Assembly: GCA_017454005.1 (NCBI GenBank)
Contig: JAFTDU010000096.1
Location: forward strand, 1-48,908
Length of the DNA: 48,908 nucleotides
Reading direction: 5' to 3'
Source of the DNA: Desulfovibrionaceae bacterium
Lineage (GTDB): Bacteria; Desulfobacterota; Desulfovibrionia; Desulfovibrionales; Desulfovibrionaceae
The notes beneath the pieces are model-generated. The model searched no databases. It had not been told where the DNA came from and saw nothing but the letters and a program-made list of their open reading frames with translations. Shown here in pieces: positions 22,362 through 29,406 of this stretch. How positions within the stretch are numbered: position 1 is the first letter of the stretch; each line of letters opens with the position of its first letter. The position numbers and the translations under genes were made by a program.

Positions 22362-23444
22362 TTAAGATACTTCTTCACTTTGATTTTCATAAGCTTCAAA
22401 GTCAATTTTGACTTGCTCATCACCTGTGCGTTTGCCAATGACGCCAATTTGCCACGCGCCCATTTTAAAGACACGAATGCGACTCACTGCTTCTTCTGCT
22501 TGTTCAGCAGGCAGAATTAAAATGTAGCCAATGCCACAATTAAAAATTTGTAACATTTCAGGCCAAGATAAATTGCCTTGTGTCTTTAACCATTGGAAAA
22601 TCAAGGGTATATCCCAAGAACCAAATTGAATATTAGCTTCAATCCGTTCTGTGAGCGTACGCGGAATATTATCATAAAAGCCACCGCCGGTAATATGCGC
22701 CATACCTTTAATTTCCATATCACGCAATAGGTGCCGGACGGTTTCCACATAGATTGAGGTAGGTGTCAGCAGCACATCAGCCATGGTTTGGCTGTTATCT
22801 AGTGGGAAAGAATCACTCAGTTGCAGGCCACTTTCTTTCACTATCTTGCGTACCAAAGAATAGCCATTTGAATGCAGACCTGAAGAGGCAATACCAATAA
22901 TTGCATCGCCGACCCTAATGCTTGAGCCGTCAATTAATCTGGCATTATCAACAATGCCGACACAGAAGCCTGCGAGATCATATTCACCTTGAGCATACAT
23001 GTCAGGCATTTCAGCTGTTTCGCCACCAAGCAAGGCGCATTCTGCCAATTTACAACCTTGGGCAATGCCCTTGATCACTGTTTCTGTAACATCAAGATCC
23101 AGCTTACCTGTCGCAAAATAATCGAGAAAGAATAAAGGTAAGGCGCCCTGCACAAGGATATCATTGGCACTCATGGCGACGAGATCAATGCCCACAGTAT
23201 CATGGCGGTTACAGGCAAAAGCAATTTTCAGCTTGGTGCCCACCCCGTCGGTGGAGGCCACAAGATAGGGCTCTTCCATGTTGGCTAAATCTGGGCGAAA
23301 GAGTCCTCCAAAGCCACCAATGTCTGAGACTACACCGCGTGTTTGCGTGCTGGCAACAATTTTTTTAATGCGCTCTACCAGGGCCGTGCCTGCTTGAATG
23401 TTCACGCCTGCTTCAGTATATGCTTTTGTTCTATCCGCTGGCAT
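22362..23444 (-). CDS. purM: Phosphoribosylformylglycinamidine cyclo-ligase
   Basis: PurM closes the imidazole ring of 5-aminoimidazole ribotide with ATP in de novo purine synthesis. The 360-residue protein shows the AIR-synthase features: YTEAGVNIQAG at the start, DIGGFGGLF, STDGVGTKLKIA, GIDLVAMSANDIL, LLGGETAEMPDMY, GIASSGLHSNGYSL and AHITGGGFYDNIPR. A strong AAGGAGG ribosome site precedes the ATG at 23444. It is a single-gene unit, convergent with ilvD and divergent from the small secreted protein gene. Confidence 0.97.
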   Translation of the reverse strand: MPADRTKAYTEAGVNIQAGTALVERIKKIVASTQTRGVVSDIGGFGGLFRPDLANMEEPYLVASTDGVGTKLKIAFACNRHDTVGIDLVAMSANDILVQGALPLFFLDYFATGKLDLDVTETVIKGIAQGCKLAECALLGGETAEMPDMYAQGEYDLAGFCVGIVDNARLIDGSSIRVGDAIIGIASSGLHSNGYSLVRKIVKESGLQLSDSFPLDNSQTMADVLLTPTSIYVETVRHLLRDMEIKGMAHITGGGFYDNIPRTLTERIEANIQFGSWDIPLIFQWLKTQGNLSWPEMLQIFNCGIGYILILPAEQAEEAVSRIRVFKMGAWQIGVIGKRTGDEQVKIDFEAYENQSEEVS

Positions 23445-23760
23445 CGTTAATCAGCCTCCTTGAAGATCGCTAGAAAGTTTAGCAGACAATTATATAAAAC
23501 GCGAGTCTCTTTTTTTGTGGCATCTGGCGCATAAAGTTGAGATTTTTTGCATCTCTCTATCTTAAGGCGTTTGAGCAGCCTATGCTGGCTTTCTTAAGGT
23601 CTTTGGAGACGATTTTGCCTGCGAGCCCGCCTAAATCAATTGTTTATGTTCCGCACACGATTTTTCTTGCAAAGTTCTAGTAACCCCTATAAAATTAGAA
23701 GTTCAATTTTTTAAAAATAGGTTCCCCTAATACCTTAGGCGATACTTGGGAGAGGCACAC
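23445..23760. other. Divergent spacer, nothing identified
   Basis: These 316 bases should contain the promoters of purM (minus) and of the small secreted protein gene (plus). I see no ORF, repeat copy or convincing hexamer pair. Confidence 0.4.
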
Positions 23761-24045
23761 ATGTTGCGTATCATTTTAAGTTGCCTATTGCTCTTCTTGT
23801 GTGGTGGACTTGTGGCTCAAGCTGCTGAGCCGACCACGCATAATTATAATAATTCCAATATTTATTATGGTGAATCACAGTCACCTGACAACATTAAGCC
23901 CGACGAATACGGCATTCGCACCTTCCGTGATCCCGAAACAGGTGATCGAATGACCCAAATCCGTTCTAGGCCCTACCCTCAACAGCAGCAACAACAACCC
24001 CAAATGCCTATCTATGTTGAACCGCGCGTCAGACCATATTATTAA
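23761..24045 (+). CDS. Small secreted protein of unknown function
   Basis: A 94-residue product starts with a signal peptide (LRIILSCLLLFLCGGLVAQAA) with probable cleavage after QAA, so it is exported to the periplasm or beyond. The mature part is polar and rich in Asn, Tyr, Pro and Gln, with a run of glutamines (QQQQQQP) near residue 80 and no recognisable domain. An in-frame TTG at 23746 is possible, but the ATG at 23761 has GGGAGAGG just upstream and puts the signal sequence at the very start. It lies 18 bases ahead of amrS on the same strand and may share its transcript. Confidence 0.7.
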   Translation: MLRIILSCLLLFLCGGLVAQAAEPTTHNYNNSNIYYGESQSPDNIKPDEYGIRTFRDPETGDRMTQIRSRPYPQQQQQQPQMPIYVEPRVRPYY

Positions 24046-24063
24046 TCAGGAAAGGATTTGTAC

Positions 24064-25068
24064 ATGCTGGATGCTTTACTTTGGCTAAATATAGATGACA
24101 CCACTGTCGAATGTCTTGTTTGTGGGCATCATTGTCGGCTTAAAAACGGCATGAAAGGCCGTTGCGGGGTACGCGTTAATAAAGAAGGAAAACTCTTTAG
24201 TGTTGTTACAGATTTAGTTTCAAGTATCCAGATGGATCCTATAGAAAAGAAACCTTTGTATCACTTCTTACCAGGAACGAGAACTTTTTCTATTGGTAGC
24301 GTGGGTTGTAATTTTAGATGTAAATTTTGCCAGAATGATCATATTTCTGTCATTCCTAAATCTGGCATTATTAATGGTAAACGTACCTCAGCGCGTTCCC
24401 TGATCGATTTAGCAATCCAATATAAATCAAAAAGTATTGCTTTTACATATAATGAACCCACAATATTTATTGAATTAATTAATGATGCCTCAGAATTAGC
24501 TTTTGCCCATAAAATTCCCGTAATTCTTGTCAGTAATGGGTTCATGAGCACAGATTTTCTTGATATGCTTGCCAACCGCGTGCAAGCTGTCAATATAGAT
24601 TTGAAGTCCTTCAGAGAAGACTTTTACCGTGAATATTGTGGAGGACATCTCCGTCCCGTCCTCGATAGTTTAAAACGCATTCGGAAGATGGGTTGGTGGT
24701 TAGAAGTCACAACCTTAGTTATTCACGGGCTTAATGACAGTCCTGAAGAAATTCGCGATTGTGCAAGGTTTATTCGTGATGAATTAGGCGCAGATGTGCC
24801 CTGGCACCTCTCGGCTTTTCATCCTGCCTATCTCATGCAAGATCGCGCAGATACTTCCCTGGAACAATTGCAAGCTGCGTGGAGCATTGGCAAAGAAGAA
24901 GGTTTAGAATATGTCTATCTTGGCAATGTGGGCGCTGCAGTTGGCGGCAATACCTATTGTCCACAGTGTTCTAACTTGGTAGCTGAACGCTCGCCTTGGA
25001 AAATTAGTTTCCCAGCTTCGGGTAAGTGTCCCAAGTGTGGACATGATATTCCAGGAGTGTGGCATTGA
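24064..25068 (+). CDS. amrS: AmmeMemoRadiSam-type radical SAM protein
   Basis: The protein of 334 residues has an N-terminal cysteine-containing part (CLVCGHHCRLKNGMKGRCGVR), the radical-SAM motif C82, C86, C89 (GCNFRCKFCQN), the SAM-binding region FTYNEPTIF and a C-terminal pair of CxxC motifs (CPQCSN, CPKCGH). This arrangement belongs to the AmrS family, named for frequent linkage or fusion with Memo and AMMECR1 proteins. Its substrate is unknown to me. The frame is open to a TTG at 24058, but the ATG at 24064 has AGGAAAGG eight bases upstream. No Memo or AMMECR1 gene is adjacent here. The end overlaps the start of cobO, so the two are probably cotranscribed. Confidence 0.9.
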   Translation: MLDALLWLNIDDTTVECLVCGHHCRLKNGMKGRCGVRVNKEGKLFSVVTDLVSSIQMDPIEKKPLYHFLPGTRTFSIGSVGCNFRCKFCQNDHISVIPKSGIINGKRTSARSLIDLAIQYKSKSIAFTYNEPTIFIELINDASELAFAHKIPVILVSNGFMSTDFLDMLANRVQAVNIDLKSFREDFYREYCGGHLRPVLDSLKRIRKMGWWLEVTTLVIHGLNDSPEEIRDCARFIRDELGADVPWHLSAFHPAYLMQDRADTSLEQLQAAWSIGKEEGLEYVYLGNVGAAVGGNTYCPQCSNLVAERSPWKISFPASGKCPKCGHDIPGVWH

Positions 25069-25273
25069 TATTACTGTATACAGGCCCGGGCAAAGGCAAA
25101 ACATGTGCTTGTGTTGGTCAAGTCTTGCGAGCACTCGGGCAAAATTTACAGGTGGCCTTTGGACAGTTTATCAAACGCGAAGGCCAAGCAGGTGAACAGC
25201 GTTTCCTCAAAGACTTATTGAGGGAACGCTTTTGTGCCTGTGGGGCTGGGAAAATAAATAAAACCCTTTACAT
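25065..25273 (+). CDS. cobO: Corrinoid adenosyltransferase CobO, exon 1
   Basis: CobO (BtuR/CobA type) moves the adenosyl group of ATP to cob(I)alamin or a precursor. This first part carries the P-loop (YTGPGKGKT) and LRALGQNLQVAFGQFIKR, then CACGAG, and would run into a stop at 25287-25289 if not spliced. The second half of the protein lies over 1 kb downstream, at 26342. I chose the TTG at 25065 because GGAG is seven bases upstream; a GTG at 25059 is too close to it. Both overlap the amrS stop. With the splice model the product is 168 residues, close to the family's usual length. If splicing fails, the gene is broken. Confidence 0.8.
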
Positions 25274-25818
25274 CTTGCAAGAGGTGTAAACTCAACGTTA
25301 AATGCTTTGAATCCCTAAAGCCTTACACCTAAACAGTAATCTGAAAAGATAAGCTGAAGGCGCGAAAGCAAAAAAAACGTAAGGATGGCATAAGGTGCAA
25401 GACAAGCGGAACTCCGTCCTAAGTGCCATAAATAATGGGTGTTTAGCAGGGACAGTCCTAAACTTTTTTTAAGCATGGAAGACCCCCAACGACTATCTCC
25501 TTGAGGGAGAGTAAAGCAGGAAGCCTACGCCTGAAGAAAAATGTTGCGCCACTTTGTTATTACCTTTTGAATATATTGTGCAGAGAAGGTGCTAAAATAT
25601 TGAGCGTAATGTGTACAATATTCAAATACAGTTTAAAAATTTGAAAGTGCATGTATTAGATTACTACGATATTTTGCATAAACTTGCCGTTGCACACAAC
25701 TATATTCAAAGCTTTTAGGAAACATAATAAGAAATGGCTGAAGATATAGTCTGCACTCATGTGAAAGCATGAGAGGTCCTAGAGACTGCGTTAAAAGTTG
25801 CGTTTTAACGTGAACAAG

Positions 25819-26340
25819 ATCATTATATTTTAAGTTGACTTTTTTCTATATCATAGATGACAGATATTTTGTAATTTATTGTAAGATGGTATATTTTTGC
25901 ATCAGACTTATTTTTTTGAAAGATTATATATGATTAATATAAATAATTACAAATAGTACTTTTCTCTAAGTCTTAGGTAATCTTCTAAACAATATGTAAA
26001 ATGCAAAGATGATCTAGCTATAAGAGTACTATTTACAAATTACACTATTGATGTACACTGTATTGTCCAGTCTCCGTAATTTTTCTTAGACTTTACTTTT
26101 CTGAATAGAAGATTTGCTAACATATATTAATCATGCAAGACATTACGTTTCATCGCTATTTGTGATTGGCTGACCTTAAAAGTGTTAGAACAATCTTAGC
26201 TCTGGAACAACGATGTCCAAACATTTTGATGCAACATAATAATTTGCTGTAAAGTGATATAGAAAAATTCTTTGTAAGAAAATATAGATCAAGAGTATCG
26301 CAACTTAAAATATTTTAATCATTATGGTTTATTTCAAAAA
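25819..26340 (+). other. Non-coding tail of the intron insertion
   Basis: About 520 AT-rich bases lie between the last recognisable intron helix and cobO exon 2. No homing endonuclease or transposase ORF remains. The tail contains repeat copy D (26142-26243). An alternative 3' splice site at G25818 (TGAACAAG, resembling the td intron end) would leave this tail in the message and lead to a stop. Confidence 0.6.
26142..26243 (-). repeat. Inverted-repeat element, copy D, inside the intron tail
   Basis: About 102 bp in reverse orientation relative to copy B. On the minus strand it reads TTATTATGTTGC, AAAATGTTTGGACATCGTTGT, GGTCAGCCAATCA and ends CGTAAT. It is somewhat more diverged than A, B and C. 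It lies about 100 bases before cobO exon 2. Confidence 0.75.
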
Positions 26341-26341
26341 G

Positions 26342-26639
26342 TGGTGTACCCTTTGAAATACATCGTAGTTGTGCGCAAAAAGTACTTGCTTGGGCGCATG
26401 CCAATTTGACCAAGGTTGACCTTTTAGTCTTAGATGAACTCTGTTATGCGCTGCACTATGAGTTAATTACAGAAGAAGAGGTACAAGACTTAATTAACAA
26501 GGCTAGATGCCATTTGGTGTTTTCGGGTAGATTTGCGCCTCCTTGGCTTGTGGATGCAGCTGATCTTGTGACCATTATGGATTCCCCTAAACATCCTAAA
26601 ATGCAGGGCGTGTCTGCCAGGCCAGGACTCGAATATTGA
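26342..26639 (+). CDS. cobO: Corrinoid adenosyltransferase CobO, exon 2
   Basis: The second part of CobO reads GVPFEIHRSCAQKVLAWA, then VDLLVLDELCYAL, with the Walker-B-like acidic residues, EEVQDLI, LVFSGRFAPPWLVDAADLVT and a C-terminus ending ARPGLEY, which matches the end of BtuR/CobO proteins. The frame is open back to 26319, so residues FISKSG before G26342 could also belong to the ancestral protein; indeed CACGAG followed by FISKSGVPF aligns better with E. coli BtuR spacing than the spliced model does. No start codon with a ribosome site is seen for independent translation. murA follows 72 bases later. Confidence 0.78.
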
Positions 26640-26711
26640 CCTTTAACTAATCCCAAGCGGGCATAGAATCTTTGTTTAACTTTGAGCTGCTTTAGAGCGC
26701 ATAGGTGACTA

Positions 26712-27965
26712 ATGGATAAATTTGTGATTACAGGAGGAGTGCCACTAAAGGGCACAGTGACTATCAGTGGCTCCAAAAATGCCGCTTTACCCATTTTATT
26801 TGGAGCGATCCTCCTTGATACACCATTTACATTTTTAAATGTACCCAGACTCCAAGATATCAAAACTACACTGAAGCTCCTAGCCTTGTTAGGAGTTGAT
26901 GTAACATTAAATAATGATATCGTGCATAGTAAACCAGGCAATCTTGTGCCTGAAGCACCATATGATTTGGTGCGCACCATGCGGGCTTCCATTTTGTGTT
27001 TGGGACCATTACTCACACGCTTAGGTCATGCTAGGGTTTCTTTGCCTGGAGGGTGTGCCATTGGCGCTAGACCTGTGGATCAACACTTGAAAGGGTTGCA
27101 AAAAATGGGGGCAACCTTTGATCTGCAAGGTGGCGATATAATAGGACATGCACCCAAATTACATGGTGCACGCATCTCTTTTGATATGACTACGGTCGGG
27201 GGCACAGAAAATTTACTGATGGCGGCAGTGTTAGCTGATGGCCGCACCATCTTAGAAAATGCCGCCCGTGAGCCTGAAGTGGTTGATTTGGCTAATTTCC
27301 TTGTGAGTTGTGGCGCTAAAATTCACGGCCAGGGTACCAGCGTCATTACCATTGATGGTGTGCAGGCTCTAAAGGGGAAGAACTACAGTATTATGCCAGA
27401 TCGCATTGAGGCTGGAACCTTTTTGGCGGCAGCTGGCATAACCCATGGTGAGCTGCTCATAAAAGATTGTCCTTTTAGAGCCCTTGAGACGGTCATAGCC
27501 AAGCTTAGAGCTATGGGTATGGAGATTTTAGAGACACCTGAAGGGGTTCGGGCCGCTTGTAGGGATGAACGCCTCCATGGTATTGATGTGCAGACTCAAC
27601 CTTACCCTGGCTTTCCCACAGATATGCAGGCGCAGATCATGACTTTAATGTGCCTTGCCTCCACAACGAGCATGGTCGAGGAACGGATTTTTGAAAATCG
27701 CTTCATGCATGTGCAGGAACTAGCTCGCATGGGTGCCCAAATTAAGGTTTCAGGGCATTCGGCAATCATCAGAGGTGTAGAAGAGCTTTATGGTGCGCAG
27801 GTTATGGCCTCAGATTTAAGAGCTAGTGCTTCCCTTGTGTTAGCAGGGTTAGCCGCAAAAGGTACGACCCATGTGCGCAGAATTTATCATTTAGATCGGG
27901 GTTATGAACACTTGGAGCAAAAACTGAGTGCCTTGGGTGCCAGTGTTGAACGTGTTGAACAATAA
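26712..27965 (+). CDS. murA: UDP-N-acetylglucosamine 1-carboxyvinyltransferase
   Basis: MurA transfers enolpyruvate from phosphoenolpyruvate to UDP-GlcNAc, the first committed step of peptidoglycan synthesis in the cytoplasm. The 417-residue protein covers the whole family: [16 protein letters not shown] with the conserved Lys-Asn, VRTMRASIL, the active-site loop [11 protein letters not shown] with Cys115 (the fosfomycin target), [19 protein letters not shown], and the final [12 protein letters not shown]. It lies 72 bases after cobO on the same strand and may be read through from it. Confidence 0.97.
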   Translation: MDKFVITGGVPLKGTVTISGSKNAALPILFGAILLDTPFTFLNVPRLQDIKTTLKLLALLGVDVTLNNDIVHSKPGNLVPEAPYDLVRTMRASILCLGPLLTRLGHARVSLPGGCAIGARPVDQHLKGLQKMGATFDLQGGDIIGHAPKLHGARISFDMTTVGGTENLLMAAVLADGRTILENAAREPEVVDLANFLVSCGAKIHGQGTSVITIDGVQALKGKNYSIMPDRIEAGTFLAAAGITHGELLIKDCPFRALETVIAKLRAMGMEILETPEGVRAACRDERLHGIDVQTQPYPGFPTDMQAQIMTLMCLASTTSMVEERIFENRFMHVQELARMGAQIKVSGHSAIIRGVEELYGAQVMASDLRASASLVLAGLAAKGTTHVRRIYHLDRGYEHLEQKLSALGASVERVEQ

Positions 27966-28068
27966 CAGACACAGCAAGATAGTCTTTGTGCGTGTATTTG
28001 TGATTTAATAATACGTTGTTATTTGTCGTTACAAAATTATTCTTGAATCAGTACTGTCTGACCACGCA

Positions 28069-28171
28069 TATTACGTTTATCCAACATGTTTGAACATCGT
28101 TGTGTCAGATTACAGGTTGTCCTTACTCTTTTTCTGGTCAGCCATTTAAAAATATCGGCGAAATGGAATAA
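28069..28171 (+). repeat. Inverted-repeat element, copy C
   Basis: About 103 bp, same orientation as copy B and closest to it: ATGTTTGAACATCGTTGTGTC, GGTTGTCCTTACTC, TCAGCCATTTAAAAATATC, ending GGAATAA. The central stem is weakened relative to B. Confidence 0.8.
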
Positions 28172-28262
28172 GCTATTTATCCTATAAATTACTGCTTTCT
28201 TTTTTATAAATTGTTCTATCTTATAGCTTATATACCGACATTAAGAAATCGTTAGCGTTCTA

Positions 28263-28365
28263 TATTAAGTTGCGACAAAATGTTTTAATGTTATTGTGAT
28301 ATAACACAAGTTGTCTCTAGTCTGTTTAAGGCTAGTGATTAAACAATATCGTCGAAATACAATAA
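28263..28365 (+). repeat. Inverted-repeat element, copy E
   Basis: About 103 bp, the most diverged clear copy: TATTAAGTTGCGACAAAATG at one end and AATATCGTCGAAATACAATA at the other. The central hairpin has changed sequence but kept pairing (CTAG/CTAG), as if the fold mattered or as a chance effect of palindromic DNA. Confidence 0.72.
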
Positions 28366-28422
28366 TATAATTATAGTAAATCATTTTTATCTTATTTTTT
28401 AGTCAATATAGGTTATCTACAA

Positions 28423-29079
28423 TTGAAGAATATAGTCAAATTTAAACTTATCTTGTTATTGCTAACAGTGTTCTTTTTACAAAGTTGTGCTTATGCCATA
28501 TATGATGACAAGCGTCTTCTTGATACGATGACACAAGATGAAGCTCTTGCCAAAAGCATCAAAGCAGAATTGATGAAAAAAGATTTCTTAGGCAGTTTTT
28601 CAATTTCTGTATATTCTTTTTACAAACATGTGTTTTTGGTAGGCCAAATACCAGCAAATTTGCAGTCTAAAGCGTTAAGAATTGCCCAAAGTAAAAATCC
28701 CATTTCTGTGACAACACATTGGTTTACTTTTCGTAAAGCCCAAGATAGCGATTTTTTGCTTAAGAGCAAATTGCGGGCGGTGTTAATTTCAACTAAGGGA
28801 CTTTCTTCAACTAGGGTTGAGACCGAGATCAATGCTGGGCGCGTTGTGCTTTTAGGGGTTGTGGAGAGCGAAGCAGAACGCAAGCTAGCAGCTAGGGCCG
28901 CACGACGTGTTGAGGGTATCATTGATGTCACAAACTTCTTGATGCTGCCTTTAAATGCCAAGACACTGCAAAAAGAGCCGCAATTGGAAGAGCCAAGCCC
29001 TATGGAAATGCCTGAACAAGAAGCACGAACGCCTGTAAAAAATGAACCTGCAACAACCTTTGAAGAACGCGAGCTCTAG
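28423..29079 (+). CDS. BON-domain lipoprotein
   Basis: The protein of 218 residues starts with a signal peptide and lipobox (FFLQSC), so it should be anchored to a membrane facing the periplasm. Two BON-like modules follow, about residues 35-95 (AKSIKAELMK...VFLVGQIP) and 105-175 (LKSKLRAVL...GRVVLLGVVESEAERKLAARAARRVEGIIDVTNFL), the latter very typical. The tail is a Glu/Pro-rich linker. Relatives such as OsmY or DolP maintain the cell envelope. The start is a TTG; no strong ribosome site is visible, so the start is the weakest part of the call. Confidence 0.85.
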   Translation: MKNIVKFKLILLLLTVFFLQSCAYAIYDDKRLLDTMTQDEALAKSIKAELMKKDFLGSFSISVYSFYKHVFLVGQIPANLQSKALRIAQSKNPISVTTHWFTFRKAQDSDFLLKSKLRAVLISTKGLSSTRVETEINAGRVVLLGVVESEAERKLAARAARRVEGIIDVTNFLMLPLNAKTLQKEPQLEEPSPMEMPEQEARTPVKNEPATTFEEREL

Positions 29080-29179
29080 CAACTTCTTGCTTGGCACATT
29101 TTTTGCTTTAAGCAAATGCTAGATGTGGATTAATGTGAGATACGGTTGCCCTCTTGTAATTTTGGCGCAGAAAAAAAGC

Positions 29180-29208
29180 TTGCGCAAAGAGCGCTTCTGT
29201 ATTATATA
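29180..29208 (+). promoter_or_regulatory. Probable promoter of tRNA-His
   Basis: TTGCGC (29180-29185) and TATATA (29203-29208) are spaced by 17 bases. Initiation would fall only a few bases ahead of the tRNA 5' end. Confidence 0.5.
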
Positions 29209-29217
29209 AAAACAGAT

Positions 29218-29294
29218 GGCGAGAGTAGCTCAGTTGGCAGAGCACCTGGTTGTGGCCCAGGGGGCCGTGGGTTCAAGTCCCGCCCCTCGCCCCA
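29218..29294 (+). tRNA. tRNA-His (anticodon GTG)
   Basis: The 77 bases fold into a full cloverleaf with the encoded extra G at -1 facing C73, which marks tRNA-His, and with encoded CCA. D arm GCTC/GAGC, anticodon arm CCTGG-TTGTGGC-CCAGG with GTG, T arm GTGGG-TTCAAGT-CCCGC. The acceptor stem has one A-C mismatch at its sixth pair. Confidence 0.96.
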
Positions 29295-29303
29295 TCGTCA
29301 AAT

Positions 29304-29327
29304 GTCCGCACTGCGGACTTTTTTTTT
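29304..29327 (+). terminator. Rho-independent terminator of tRNA-His
   Basis: The stem GTCCGC/GCGGAC with a 3-base loop is followed by nine T, ten bases after the tRNA. Confidence 0.93.
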
Positions 29328-29406
29328 GACCAAAAAATGGCTGACGCATCTTGCGCCTGCCGTTTTGTTACTGAAAGTGCGACACATTCAGGATGGGAGA
29401 CAATTT

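Larger units (their letters stand above)
25274..26341 (+). ncRNA. Group I intron (subgroup IA-like, T4 td type) in cobO
   Basis: The catalytic core is recognisable. P1: exon end TTACAT pairs with GTGTAA, with U25273 opposite G25284 and a GCAA loop. P2: GCTTT 25304-25308 with AAAGC 25317-25321. Candidate P3: GGCGC 25359-25363 with GCGCC 25546-25550. P7: GACTAT 25491-25496 with ATAGTC 25746-25751. P7.1: TCTCC-TTGA-GGGAGA right after P7 5'. P9: CTCATG/CATGAG 25756-25773, then a perfect 8-bp hairpin 25789-25810. The blocks AACGACTATC and GATATAGTCTGC are those of the phage T4 td intron. Taking U25273 as 5' and G26341 as 3' boundary joins cobO in frame without stops. The core is sure; the exact ends, above all the 3' one, are inferred. 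Confidence 0.82.
27966..28422. other. Spacer with two inverted-repeat elements
   Basis: The 457 bases between murA and the BON lipoprotein gene hold copies C and E in the same orientation, about 90 bases apart, and otherwise AT-rich DNA. Any promoter of the lipoprotein gene must lie between copy E and 28423 or within the elements. Confidence 0.6.

Noticed and set aside
25274-25830. Group II intron
   Set aside because: No domain V hairpin or GUGYG-type 5' end and no reverse transcriptase; the P7/P3/P9 pattern is that of group I.
25000-26700. Cobalamin riboswitch near cobO
   Set aside because: cobO overlaps amrS, leaving no leader, and no B12-box-like sequence is visible in or around the gene.
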